From: Kryptolebias marmoratus | Taxonomy: Eukaryota; Chordata; Actinopteri; Cyprinodontiformes; Rivulidae | Length of the DNA: 64,000 bases | NCBI RefSeq assembly: GCF_001649575.2 | Contig: NC_051433.1 | Location: 24,620,170-24,684,169 of the forward strand | Reading direction: 5' to 3' | Notes under the pieces: model-generated | Told to the model about the DNA's origin: nothing | Databases searched by the model: none | The model's input: only the letters and a program-made list of their open reading frames with translations | Part shown: positions 1 to 12,357 of the stretch, in pieces | Layout of the letters: each line of letters starts with the position of its first letter | Position numbering within the stretch: the stretch's first letter is position 1 | Program-made: the position numbers and the translations under genes

Positions 1-149
1 AATCATCAAAATTAAATGAAATAAACATTTGAAATATATGAGTTTGTATGTAATGTATGAATATAATATACAAGTTTCACTTTTTAAATGGAATTACTGA
101 AATCAATCTACTTTTTCATGATATTCTAATTTTATGACCAGCACCTGTA
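1..149 (+). mobile_element. End of a Tc1/mariner-like transposon, cut by the window edge
   Basis: The right end is a 34-bp terminal sequence (116-149, ending GACCAGCACCTGTA) that recurs as both arms of the palindrome at 26131-26212. The subterminal sequence, with its ATAATATACAAGTTTCACTT segment, matches my memory of an abundant teleost Tc1-like family. Only the terminal part is in the window; any transposase would lie to the left. The orientation given assumes this is the 3' end. Confidence 0.7.
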
Positions 150-527
150 TAAGACTTAAAAATTACACTTTATATCATATTTAGTGAATAAAATATAGCG
201 TAAAACTATTGTACTGTGGAAGCGGTTCAAGAAAACGGATGGATGAATTACACGCTTTAGCCTTTTGTTCAGCCGACTGCATCTTAACTATTTTGGAGTT
301 AGACTGGTTAAACGGACTTGTGCTGTTGGATTATGTGAGTGAACAGTTGTAGGTTTTGCTGCTTGTTAAAGGAACAACAGTCAGAGGACCAAGGTCTATA
401 GTGTTAAAATAAACATTAATACAGTAACTAAATGAGGATTATAAATATTATACATCGCAATAAAGCCCCAATATTTCTCAATGTTAGTTTTTGCTCATAT
501 CGCCCAGCCCTGACAAAGAATCCTTTG

Positions 528-1062
528 TACCGTATTTTCTGCACCATAGGGCACACTGGATTATAAGAAACACTATCAATAAATGGTTCCTTTTTCGAAC
601 TTTTGTCATATATAAAGTGCACCGGACTATAAGGTGCATCATCGCGCACCTCCCAATTTTTGTAACTTCACACGGACAGTGCTCACTGCTCTCCATTCAA
701 AATGGACGATTTCAGTGCTCTAGCGGAGCTGGTTCCCCTGTATCAGCATTTATATGATCCCTCTATGAGCGATCACAAAGATAATCAGACTGTTCAAAAC
801 TCACGAAAGGATACCGCACCGACATAAGCGACAAGTATAAACGCCTACACCGCATGCCATGCGCTCTTAAGTCGACATTTAAGAGCTCGACTATAACTGA
901 GCCTTAATGCTGCAAGCGGTGGGGCTTTGTAGTTTACCAAAGTCGTACTAAAACATTACGACTTCTTACATATATAAGGTGCTCCAGGTTATAAGGCGCA
1001 TTGTCGTTTTTTGAGAAAATTGAAGGCTTTTAAGTGTGCCTTATAGTCCGGAAAATACGGTA
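528..1062. mobile_element. Non-autonomous DNA transposon with TACCGTATTTTC termini
   Basis: The element begins TACCGTATTTTC at 528 and ends GAAAATACGGTA at 1062. The subterminal regions carry repeated 'ctataaggcgca'-like motifs in both orientations. This is a very common teleost element type. The interior holds a short reading frame similar to a MADF domain (702-827), so it is an internally deleted or decayed copy, not a minimal MITE. The superfamily is not certain; the MADF fragment would suit PIF/Harbinger-like elements. Confidence 0.75.
702..827 (+). pseudogene. Decayed MADF-domain fragment inside the 528-1062 transposon
   Basis: A 41-codon open frame starts at 702 and ends at TAA 825-827. 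It includes LAELVPLYQHLYDPSMSDHK followed by DNQTVQNS. The pattern (L-x-x-L-V, then an aromatic/H-L-Y-D-P, then H-K-D) is that of the first helices of a MADF DNA-binding domain, here without the C-terminal helix. MADF/Myb-like proteins accompany some DNA transposons. The frame is too short to be functional. Confidence 0.5.
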
Positions 1063-1396
1063 GACTTCCCAGATTCGATCCTTCTAGCTTCCGACTGTTT
1101 GGAAGGAATCAAACTCCTTCCGCTGCCATGTAACCGGGGTGAGGTGACAGTTAGATAAAAGGAGTGTGGGACGTGAAGCCCTCCACCCTCCCTCCCCTCT
1201 GAAGTATGAAGCTGTGTTCAAATTAGTGGCGAACATCCAGCTTAAAGTCTGATTACCCCCAGCCCGCTCCGAAGCCTCAGTGAGTGGAGTCAGACGAAGG
1301 TCACAGATAAAAGCGGTGTTTGATCAGAGCTTTGTTCGCCTACCCTGAATGTATGCGCGTACATAAATATTGACTGGATTTTCGAGGGTGGTGTGG

Positions 1397-1448
1397 GGAG
1401 AGAGAGAGAGAGAGAGAGAAGAAGAGAGGGGGAGATAGTGCGAAGGAG

Positions 1449-1490
<42 letters not shown>
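1397..1490 (+). repeat. (AG)n compound microsatellite
   Basis: Two long AG runs (about 1399-1419 and 1452-1490) are joined by a purine-only spacer, giving nearly 100 bp of polypurine. The serine/leucine-rich translations across this tract are products of the repeat. Confidence 0.95.
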
Positions 1491-1492
<2 letters not shown>

Positions 1493-3507
1493 GGTCAAGG
1501 CTCATCCTCCAGGCTTTGAGCAGTGTTTGATGAGTGTTGACTTTTAACACTCGGCGAATCAAACTGCTCATCAGAGAAATCTGGTGGTAATGAACTGCGT
1601 TCGCCCACTTGGCTGTTACATGCTCGTGGCTGCAAGGCGGGAAATGGAATTCCTCCTTTCCCGTACGCTTCCACACGGACAGTGATCTATGAGAAAGCCA
1701 TTTGTCTAGACACATTTCGAATAAGCCTTCAAATGGTTGGCTCAAGCGAGGATTTGTATATTTGTCTAAAAATCTGCCTGATGACTGCCTGACAAATGAA
1801 GTTGAGTAAACAAACGGGAGCGTGGATGAAGGCGAGCCTGTGAGCTGATGTTGGAAATTTCGGCGGGGCAAGAACTCTGGAGGACAGCAGGGAGAAAAAA
1901 AAAAGTCTATTGTTAGTCTGGCTCAGCCACTCTGCAGGGGTAAATCTTTCAGTAAAGGTCACAAAGTGCAGCACATTTGGTTTAGATCAATGAGGCCATG
2001 ACCCACACCAGGTTTATTTGGACCTTTGCACTAAAATAATCACAGCACTCCCACTTCTGCCGTGACAGACGTTAGCAGTCTGGAACTACTTCGCTTTTTG
2101 AAGCCGTTTACCTGAGAAACAGATTGCAGGGAGCTCGCCGCTGCCACGAATATTTCCTAATTATAGTTTGAATTATGAGAGTCGTGGAGTGGGGCTTCTT
2201 ACAGGAGAAGTGCTTTTCTGTTGGAAACAGAGTATGAATGTTTGTCTTTGTGGTTTGTCTGCAGGACTGAGCTGGCTCTTTGGAAGTAAGGGACTGGGAG
2301 GAGGTCCAGATGAGACAGAGAAGCTTTTCTTTTCTTTTTTTTTTTCTTCTTATTCTTTACCCTCAGACAGACATGCGGCTCTTATTTTTATAGCAATTTC
2401 AGCACACGGCGATAATGTTTTAAGAGACCACAAGAATCAGATCGAGTTAATTAAAGAAAACACCACGACCGGCGAAAGTTCGGCGGAGGAAACTGAACGT
2501 TCAGGAGTTTGCTCTGGGTGGCCGGCCGACTGGCTCCGTGTTGTACAAGACTCACGTCTGGCTGAGCAGCAGATTCGAACAACAGCAAGTCAAACTCTCC
2601 AGAAATCGAATAAAGGCCTTTTCTTGATGTGCCACGGGACAGCTGTGAAAGGGTTTACAATTCTTTGGCTCCAGTTCAAGGAATTTAAACTGCAAAGCAC
2701 AACACACCCGCTTTACCTGAGATACCCTATTAAAAAACACAAGTTAAGTTTAGAACAGCACCTCTGTAACAAAGAGAACACTAACATAGGCCAAGTCTAA
2801 AATGAATAAATGTTTGGGGTTTTTTTGTTTTTGTTTTTTATTTACAAAAAATAAGGTATTTTTTCTGTCTATGCCAGCAGCCCAAAAATAAAGGGCCTTG
2901 TGTATGATCCGGTGTGCGCTGGAAGCTGAGCCTCAGCAGTTGACATGCCTCTGCTGAGAGACAGCAGCTGTTGGCCTGATATGGCATGGCTACAGAGCAA
3001 AGGGGCCGCAGTGGTAAAACAGGATCTCATTTGCTCCAATAATTACCAAAAGAATTTTCCTGATGATCCTCGATGAAACTCGGGTGAGATTCCTGTTCTC
3101 ACTTTTGCACATTCGGCTAATATTAAAGGCTACCGCAACTGAGCGCTGCCTTTCGCTTTCACTGTGGCCCAACTCTGCTTTTATCTACATCAGTCCTGCT
3201 TCAGCTGGCTGGATTCCTGAGCTCTCATATTTTCCATGTTGTGTTTTGTTCCGTTATCACCAAAAGTGCATGTCCTGGCAGAAGAAGGCCTTATGAGGCC
3301 ATGCGATATGGAAGCAAAAGATAAACAAAAATCTGCTGTAAATCTGGGTTGTGTCTGAGTGACGGTGGCAGCCTGGTGCTTGGCAGATTAACGTGCACTG
3401 ACAAAAAGAGCTCCGCTGCAGGATGCATTCAATCGAAAGATCAATGAACTAGCATTCTTTGAAGGATTTGAATATCATCTGCTGCCTTTTATGCCAAACT
3501 TTTAAAC

Positions 3508-3620
3508 TAAAATGACAGAATTATAGCCATTTTGGTCAAACCTTGTAAATGACATTAAGCACAATTTCATGCGAAACTGAGAGATCTCGCAAGACATCTC
3601 AATGTTCAGAGAATGCATTG
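3508..3620 (-). repeat. Family A interspersed repeat, fragment
   Basis: Reading the minus strand gives the family A segment with 'ggtttgaccaaaatggctat' and 'tgacattt' order seen at 8600-8680, 34090-34140 and 58380-58420. Only the downstream part of the unit is present. Confidence 0.55.
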
Positions 3621-4451
3621 AGGACTACAAAGTACAACCCTTGAACGGATTTATTTCGGGTTACACTCAGCAACTTAGGAAACAACAGATAAAAAAATAA
3701 ACCCTGCCTTTATTACTTTAAAACAATTTTCTTTATTTCCTTTTAGGACTCGGAGGCAGCGTTCTATTGTAGGTAAACCATTGTAGCAGAAGATAATATG
3801 AAAACAGCAGTGACAAAAGACTTAATTTCCTTGTACTTGTAAGCCAAAGGCAGAGGGGCTTATGGTGTTATATGCATTATATTAAAAAAAGACCATAATG
3901 GACTTTCAAAGGTCCATTGTCTAGCTGGGACAGGCATGACGTTTGAGACATCAGACATTATACTGAGCTTCTTTTTTCTCTCTTCTGGCTTGCTTTGAGA
4001 CTACTGTTTTCACAAGTTGGCAAAGAGAAAAGGCATATTCTCTTTAAAGTTAGCTGAGAACCTTTTACTCAGGGTGATATCCTTTACCACCTGCACATAT
4101 CAATCACACCGTGGCTTCGTATGAATGCTGAGGGGGAAAAAAACCAAAGCAAAAAATGGGTTTGGTTCTTGGTCCAAAATGACTGCCACTGCTCCTCTAC
4201 TGGAATTTAAAGAAATGCTTAATATTTTGCTAAGACTCTAATCAAAGCAGCTCTCTGTTAGGGACAAGTAAAGGTATCCCTACTGACACCTTGGCATTGG
4301 CTTTGGCACGGGGCTCTGTCCACTCAGCCGGTGGTCCTGGATTCCTCCTGAATTTGCCATTTATTTTCTCTGCCTGAGCACTATCAAATATCTGAATCTA
4401 CAGAAATTGTACAAACTCAGCTTATTTAACCAGAGGTTCAAGGTGTACCGT

Positions 4452-4483
4452 ATGATGATAGATTCGATGGAATCTATCATCAT
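4452..4483. repeat. Perfect 14-bp hairpin with 4-nt loop
   Basis: ATGATGATAGATTC (4452-4465) is followed after GATG by its exact reverse complement (4470-4483). Function is unknown; it may be a tiny foldback relic. Confidence 0.8.
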
Positions 4484-5744
4484 GGACTGAACCACTATTC
4501 AGGAGACTGGTTATTCAAAATTGTACATGCTCCTTTTAAATAATTTTTCTCAAATATTTACGAAAGAGAGGAAAAAAAAAAAAAGAGTTTCTTTTACATG
4601 TCGGTGGTCCAGAACAAGTGGGATTTATTACTGTATAAGCACAGGTGGAATGAGAGTTCAGAGAAGTGCAGGTTTGCAGACAAGCACACCTGTATTTTCT
4701 CAGAAAAGGAAGAGAATGAGAAACAGTATCATGTACTTCCAACACAGAAAAACTCCTTTACTGAAGGGAAGAAATAAAAGATGTAAGCTGGAATGTCTGA
4801 GGGTGGCGCCTGAAGTACATTGCTCTCTTTTTTTTAACCCCCACCCCCCAAAAAAGCTTGCTCAATGAGCCAGCTCTAACCATTCTTACAGGTTCTTTGT
4901 CAAAAAGGAAAGAGGAAATCTTGAATGATACAGAGAGGTAACACTTGAAAAGGAACATCTCTCTCAAGGCAACAAGAGGGAGGTCAGAAAAAAAAGTGGT
5001 GTAACAGAGACAAGAGAGGCACGCTGATGAACTGCGTATCCTATTTGCACATATTTGCATGAGAAAAGGCAGCGAAGGAGCCACCAGTTCAACAAATTGG
5101 CTGCTGAATGGACGGGATTTTTCGAGCATCTCTTGAGAGGCCGAGGGAAGAAGGGGAGCACTGCAGACTCTGAAGTGGAGCGTGTTGTCAGGATTAGTTG
5201 ATAGAGAGAGGAGCAAACATTTTGATAGGGGGTGCCAGGCCCGCGCTGCTGGAAGCCACGTCCCGATGATGGTTGTTGCACTGCACCAAACTAGTAATGA
5301 CTCGCAGCGAACACCTTTCCCCGTTTAGAGACAGATGAAGTTGAAAGCGAGCAGGTGGGCTGTTCATCTTGCACCGCAGGAATACTGTACATCAATATGT
5401 TGAGTCATGGGACAAGTGCAAATGATTTTTCAAGTCAGTGTGTATGGATGGCTTCCAATTAGCCCAGATATTACTGAACATCTGTCATTTACAGAAGGGA
5501 CAATTATGTCTTGTGAAGTCAATCTGTTGGGTCCTAATGGAGCCTCAGTAAATGAAACCTAACATCTGCTGGCAGCAGAATCAGCCGAGGCCACAGTGCT
5601 GCAGTCTGTGTTCCCTGATTAGGAAGTTTTAAACTTGCTCTGAGGCTCAGTAGTGACTCAGTAACAGGGCTGCACCAAACCTTATCATCCACAATCAAAC
5701 CGATGTAGGTTTTTGCATGATTAAAAAAAAAAAAAGAGTCATAT

Positions 5745-6041
5745 TTAGGGTTGCACAATATATCATGAATTTACTGTCATCACAACATCAATACCTCAAA
5801 ATACTGCTTGAACTGCAATAAATCATAAATCAATATATTTCAAGTAGCATGCATTCATATTCTCCAAATAATATATCTGGTCAATCCAACAGACTCTCAC
5901 TGGCTTTGATGCCCACACCTGGTTTAGGTGACAGTGATGACAAGTGTGGAATGAGGAAAATATTGGTTTATTGCAGTCGATTTCACAATATTAAGCAATA
6001 ACTTCACACATCGAAAGTTTTCACCAATATTATGCAGCCCT
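5745..6041. mobile_element. hAT-like MITE with 8-bp target-site duplication
   Basis: Imperfect terminal inverted repeats (5' tagggttgcacaata, 3' reading tatgcagccct) flank about 297 bp of AT-rich non-coding DNA. The 8-mer AGTCATAT occurs immediately outside both ends (5737-5744 and 6042-6049). An 8-bp duplication and TAGGG-type ends are typical of hAT elements, and the 'agggctgcacaata' end is widespread in fish. No transposase is present. Confidence 0.8.
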
Positions 6042-6049
6042 AGTCATAT

Positions 6050-8244
6050 GGCAATATCAGTGATATGACAACATGACACATTTACATTCAAAGGACGCAC
6101 ATCAGTTTGAGACTGGGTCTATGGATGTGGATTTCAAGCAAAAACATTCTTTGAGTTTGTAATTATTCCATTTTCCTTTGAATATTTGACGTATTCTGGC
6201 AGTAAGGCTGAGCTTAACATGAGATGCTGGAATGCTTTGAGTTTTCTAGTCTTTTTTTCCCTAGGAGGTGGGAGGGTTAGCAGTAGGTGTGTCAAAAACA
6301 GCATCTGAATCATCACCATCAGGAAACAACTTGGCGTGTCACTACCAGGTACTGGTTTATAAAACAACACAACACAACCAGAGACCGGTTATCTTCAAAT
6401 TTCCCTATTTTAACTACCCTTTGAATAAACGGAAATCATTTCCTATCCCTGGTTAGGTCCACATTGCATGCTAACGCCTGAAACAGCGCACCAAGTGAGA
6501 AGTATGTTTGTGCACCATTTCAAACAGTGTATCAGCCAGTGCACACATTAGATGATTTGATCAGATCCAGCAGCGAAACAGAAATATGTCCACCTCAACC
6601 TTATGGCTGATATTCAGCGCCAAGAACGAGAAGTTCTCTGCTGTCATGTCGGGATTGTGTGCCATCACAACAATAAAAAGTAAACAATTAAGCAGGAGTC
6701 TTGCTTCATATGAAGTCATGAAGTGGGCTCTCATTCACGTGGCTGAGTGACAAAAATTGAGAGCTGAAAAGTGGGCGGGAAGAAACTTGTAGGAGGAGGG
6801 AGGAGCTTTCTGGGAGTTCTGAGCCAAGTGTCTCGTGGACGATGAAAGGTGTGTGGGAAAACAAACGTCTCACAACCACGTGACAGAGAACAGTCTTCTT
6901 GACTTCTTATGGAGTATGACGGAGCCTTTAGGGTTACAGAAGCATGGTTAGACAATTTTATACATAAAATTGGAAGCTACTTCTACAAGTTAAAAATGGT
7001 TCGGCTGCAAGAAAACAGACCAACAAACACAGCATCTCATAAGATGTGCAGGAAAACTGTTACCTGTAGAGGCAGAAACAAAGTAGTCTAATTGTGAACA
7101 AATGACTCAAAGCATTGCTGCATTAATCACTATAGGTGCAAATCAAATGATAGAAAGACTGGGTGGTTTTCTGAACATTATTAACATCATCGTTATTGTC
7201 ATTATCATTATTGTTGTCACTCAGAAAAATAAAGAGCCTTTCCAAATGTCCATGATTAACAGTTCGTTGATATTAAAGTCATGCTGAGCTCTGGGAAGAG
7301 AAAAAAATCCACTTTATCATGCCTCTGAAGCAGCACTGTAGTGGTTCCATATGAAAGGAAGACAGGCATACTCCAGCGATTTGATTGATGAGTAAAATAT
7401 GTAGTCTATAATCTGCTGTAAGACCAATGTTGGATCACACAGTGCCACACAAACCATGCTTAAATTACTGTCAGCATATAGCAATGTCCACAGAAACAGA
7501 TACACGTGTCACGGTGTTTGCTGCCAACAAGCAAGACGTGGATTTGGCGTAGTGAAACAGGAAAGTCCCTCTGTGTGTCATCATACTGTTGGAAACGCTC
7601 ATAAAACACTCTCACGAGGATTTAATTGTTGTGTCGGCCGAGCTACAACTGCAGGCATTGTTCAGCTGAGGTTTTATTTGAACAAATGTTAAAAAGAAAA
7701 TTTTAAACTTCAACAGAACCACGTGCGTGTCAACATCTTGCAACTTATATTTAGGTTGGCAGCTAGTTTCGCTACTTAAGTGATTTCCCCACATGGACTA
7801 TTCCCTAACTCAACACTACCATTTTAGGTTTTTGTTTGCCTAAATGCCCCCATTTTTCAGCTCCAAGTAGAATATACTACCTCCGCGGAGACCTTACGTT
7901 AAAGACTCTTAGACAGCTAGTGGTGCATGTTACTGTTATAAGTTATTTCTACATTTAGTTCCTAAAGTTAACAGAAATGAGTGAAATAAATCTTGGGCTC
8001 TTCTGCAGCAAAAGTAAATCTGAAAGATTTACAACTTCTTAAATTTAGTAACAACAATTTAAGTGTGGTTTACACAGTAAGGCATGAATGTGGTGAAAAC
8101 TGTCACTGCTTGAATGAAGCTGATTCCTCCAAGCCTTTGTCACTATTTTCCATTGTGGTTGTGTTTGCTTGTAGGATTTGTGCTCTGATCATCTCAAGTA
8201 TTCATATTTTTAATCAACCACTACTGAAACAACACAGAATTCTG
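6050..8244. other. Intronic stretch, no gene seen
   Basis: AT-rich unique DNA. The only structure noticed is a degenerate ATT/CAT-rich tract near 7180-7225. Confidence 0.6.
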
Positions 8245-8760
8245 TGTATGTGTGTGTCTGTGTATTAGCAAAACATCTCATGAACCACTGGGCAGTTTTA
8301 AGTGCAACTTTCAGGAACTATTCATTGGATACACATCACCTCATCACCTTTTAAAACCAACTCAATGTAACATGGCTATCAAAATCACAAAAATAATTGT
8401 AACTCCATCAATTTTACAGCTACTGGGCTAAAAGTTTGTGCGGCTGTAGCTGAGTGTCATGCCCAACACATTCTCCAAGTGCTACTCATTGGACATTTGC
8501 TTAAAACTTTGGCATTAAGTAATCATTGAATATACATCTAAAACATTAGACTCTACAGCTAATCAACCTTAGCCAAACTTTGAGCGTGACATCTCATGAT
8601 GTTGTATGAAACCGTTATGTTGGCTTCAAAAAATGACCAAAATGGCTACAACTGTCATTCCTCAACATGAGACGATTTCACTTTAAAACTCTGACATGAA
8701 AGGCGGTGGGGTGATATGCCTTCCCTCCAGGGATTCTGGGAATTTCATTTGTGCTCTTTT
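8245..8760 (+). repeat. Family A interspersed repeat (TG-headed)
   Basis: A short TG-rich head is followed by 'aaaacatctcatgaaccactg', a segment with 'attttacag..actgggctaaaa', 'gtgcggctgtagctgag', and then 'gaccaaaatggctacaactg'. The same ordered blocks occur at 30770, 33487, 41513, 53630 and 58060. It has no coding capacity. Confidence 0.7.
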
Positions 8761-9050
8761 GGTGCAATTACAGGAGAAAACAGGACAAGACTGCAGTATT
8801 TATGCACACACTGTGTGAAGATTAATTGTGTATAACAAATGGAAATAAATTTGGTAGGAAAAGTTTTTTTTTATAATGAATATATACAAAAAGGTGGAAG
8901 AATGAATTTGTGACGAACCTGTTCTTAAATTCCTAAGAATAATGGTTGTTGTTGAGCTCATTTCAAGTACAATGTAGTCAGGAACTTTAAAGTTGAGTTC
9001 ACATTTACAGCCTTTTTAAAAGCAGCATAATCGGATGTTTTTTCCTGCAG

Positions 9051-9096
9051 TAATCATTGTGACTTTGTGCCTGCTTGCACAAAGTCACAATAATTA
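9051..9096. repeat. 20-bp inverted repeat with 6-nt loop
   Basis: Arms 9051-9070 and 9077-9096 pair with a single mismatch (core ATTGTGACTTTGTGC). It could be a foldback remnant or a transcribed hairpin; nothing in the sequence decides. Confidence 0.75.
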
Positions 9097-9189
9097 CAGT
9101 TTTCTCAATCAGCTTTGCCTAACTTCTGCGGCATTTCTGATGTTGTGAAAATGTTGTGCAAATACTTAAACTGATTATACATGAGACTG

Positions 9190-9560
9190 TTACATGCCTG
9201 CTAAGATAATCCATGTCCTGCTAGCCCTAGAGAGACTGAGGGAGAATGGGTGGTGATTACCATGCAAGAGCTATGATGCATTTCTGAGAGGCACTGGAAG
9301 GAAACGATGGGACATTACAGTACAACTAAGGGTCTGTTAATCAGCCTATTAAGGTTTAATTGAGGGTAGTTAATTAGGAGACGGTGGGCAGTCTGTGCTT
9401 GGGGGTCAGGGGCCGACATGAGAAGAGGCCACCTGAGAAGACTGTTGCTGATCCACTGGCCGGTGATTGAGTGGCAGGAAAATTGGTCTTAATTATACCT
9501 GTCTATTTTTGCCTGTTTTAAACCTTTTAGGAGCCATAAATCAACCACCCCCCGCCCAGG
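9190..9560. promoter_or_regulatory. Candidate conserved non-coding element in intron 1
   Basis: High-complexity, repeat-free DNA with several homeodomain-like TAATTA cores (for example near 9370) and an AATTATACCTG motif. The look is that of a conserved non-coding element, but this is an impression; no alignment could be made. Confidence 0.2.
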
Positions 9561-12224
9561 TCCAATGAACAAGAAGCCAACTGGGACTGCTGGAGCAGAG
9601 CAAACACATTTACAGTACACCCAGACTGTATGTCTCCACAAAAATCATCAAGAGACGGCTTCGCCTTTGAGGATGCAGGCTATTTAAGCTGAGTGGAAAA
9701 CACAATAAAGAAATAGAAAAACACAGACAAAAGCAGCCTTCTGACTGAGGTAATGCATAAGCTCACCTCACACCATCTCCACTCTGAAATGACTCCACAT
9801 CTTATCCCCCACCCCACCCTCACATATGGAGTAGTGGAAAACAAAGATGTGCTTGTCCTCGCTTCTTAAAGCCAGCTCTGCATAGGGCAGTGGCTACCAC
9901 CAGAAGCTGATTATGGACTCTTTAAAGTTAGATTTGATTTAATGTCCGGCTCCTGCCTCAGCTGGACCACGGGGTACAGGAATGTGGTTCGCTGCTAGGA
10001 CTGGCCCACTTAGCCTGGGGTGGATTCATCCTGTCTAGGGGCCAGTCATGAGCAACAGAGCAGGGCCACATTTGCTTCTCCCATCTGGGGAATAAACACA
10101 CTGCATACACAGGGGCCAAAATCCAATAAAGAGCCTGACAAAGGCCTGTTTCTTCCCTCAGAATGCCAAACAACATGTGATCCCCCTTAGGGAAATAACT
10201 CCTATGTCTGTTCCCCAAAGCTCCCTGCAACAGAAATAACGCCCGGGGAACTTTTGGCACATGTCTTGCTGAGGATGCCATGTGCTCTGACAACATATTA
10301 GTGTCAATTTGATCAGGCAAATTTGTTCTACTGTACAGCTGAGATTTGTTTCTTACAAACTGATGGCACGCTTAACAATTCTTTAGACAGAAAAGAACTG
10401 GTTAAAAGAATTATAATACAGAAGAATGTAGACATGCTTCAAATGTTCCTAAATGATACCATACATCAGTTTTGTACAATGTGCTGTAAAATAGGCCTAT
10501 AAAAAGAATATAAAATATATAAACAGTTTTACTGTCTTGACAATGTGAACAAACAAACAAAATTATCTAGGGAAACAAATAAATGAAACTTGGATTCCGG
10601 CACTGTTGCTAACAAGGGCACCAAAAAGGGATAATAGTTCAGAGACATCAGACACAGCTCCAATATTTCCCTTTTCTATTTGTCAGTAAGTGCTATAAAG
10701 TTGGCTTTTGTGCTGCCTTTGACCCAGTAACTTGATTATTAAGGAGCTGTAGGGAGGTGCCAGGTGTTTAGCGCTTCCCTGCGTGTAACTTTGAAGTTCA
10801 AACACCAAGTGATATCTGACAAGATGTGCTTTTGGAGGGGACCAGTTCTCAATCCTCACAACCATTTGAGTTAGTTGGCCTTTTTTATGTTTTCACACTG
10901 GCATTACTGTGGCTATTCATTGTCCTTAGTACTTTGATCAAGTTTTTTTCAGTTCCTGCTTCAGAGTAAGCACTCAATAAGGACTGTCGAGTGACATAAG
11001 GAGATGTGATTGGTTCATGCATTGAATGGCAGCACCCACAATATCAAAATCACTTTTGCATAGCCAAAATAGAAGCTACTTAACTGTTGTCGTTATTTGT
11101 CATAATGTGCTTGATGTATTTTATGACTCTTGGCTTCTTCTTTTACGTGTTTACAGCATTCTTTAAAACTGCATTTTAAAATTAAACCAAAGGCCCATAA
11201 CACACACAACTCCAACTATGGCGACCTCCATTGTTGTTCATGACGAAAATCACTTGCATGAGTGATGTGGCTGCTCGGACTGTTGGCCAAGCTTTACGCA
11301 ATTTCAGCATTCCCCTAGTGATGCAAAAGCAAACACGTAGGTCCTTACAACTGCTCCATTGTGGTAATAACAGTTTTTTATAGTCGTCAAGGAGTCCTTA
11401 TAACTGTTTAGTCCTAAAATGGCAGTTTACTATGTTTGCTAGACTTCTTTAGTTACTGTTAATTATTTAGGTATTTAAGATCTGCAGAGCAGTAGTTTGA
11501 GCCATAAGGCAAAAAAATATATATGTATATATTTATACTATTGACTAGCATAAACAGAGGTAAGATTATGGAAACAGGTTGTGTCAAACCCAATAAAGTT
11601 GATGCAGGCATGTTAGAGTTGGTGCCCCATTACAATTTATATTACTCATAAAAAAAACTGTATTCAGAGCATTCCATTTTGCATTTCAAACTGTGAATCC
11701 TGGCATTTTCTCACCACATTTCCCCTGCCTCACCTTCAACTCATCTACTACTTTAGTTGTAAACGATTGCTTACCCAGTTTGTATAATCTGTAACAACGC
11801 TGCGCAACACAAAAACTGCTTGCTATTAAGTCACAATGTCCACACATTGCTGTATGGACAAGATGACACAGAAGGAGAATTCTGTTTTATTGAACAGTTC
11901 TTTCTAACCTCCGTTACTCCAATTTATCTGACATTTGCTTTATTGGTTTACATAAACATTGTTGAAGCTAGAACACTTTCCCGCTGGCTGTCTCTAAATA
12001 CTCATAGAGAACTGGCACGTCCCAGTGTACATTTATTTTAAAGTGGCTGTTATTGTTCAACCTCTGTGACTTAAGAATGTTTGCTGAGGATTTACAAGGT
12101 GACATTTACAACAGCAGCACAGGCACCTTTGTTCTCTTGCCATATTCACACTTAGAAGGCCTCATGGAGATGATCCCCTTCATTCTGAGAGCTCAGGTAA
12201 AGATATTCCGGACAGTGATATCGA

Positions 12225-12357
12225 CAGACTGTGATAGACTGGCGACTCGCCCTGGTAGTACCCCACTTCTCACCCAGTGATCGCTAATGATGCACCAGAT
12301 CCCCCTGACTTTGTGCAGGATCGAATGGCTATAGAAAATGAATGAATGGATAGGTGG
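12225..12357 (+). repeat. 3' end of a LINE/SINE-type retroposon
   Basis: The stretch reads 'gtgatagactggcgactcgc' then 'accccacttctcaccca', and ends in 'gaatgaatggatag', the diverged TGGA-type tail. This 3' module is very common in teleosts and also appears at 49113-49240 (opposite strand) and in fragments near 42990 and 57770. Confidence 0.6.

Larger units (their letters stand above)
1063..5744. other. Intronic stretch, no gene seen
   Basis: Apart from the AG microsatellite, the hairpin at 4452 and the family A fragment at 3508, this is unique sequence. Parts (about 2880-3200 and 4180-4400) have the even composition of possible conserved non-coding DNA. A 210-codon open frame on the plus strand at 2168-2800 has no recognisable domain and looks fortuitous. 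Confidence 0.6.

Noticed and set aside
1290..1871. 193-codon minus-strand open frame rich in Ser-Leu
   Set aside because: Much of it is a translation of the AG microsatellite, which avoids stops in that frame.
2560..2600. tRNA-like B-box (gattcgaac)
   Set aside because: No matching A-box or cloverleaf arms nearby.
2168..2800. 210-codon plus-strand open frame
   Set aside because: It is one of the longer frames in the window, but it lacks any recognisable domain, contains a low-complexity F/S tract from a T run, and its amino-acid usage looks like translated non-coding DNA.
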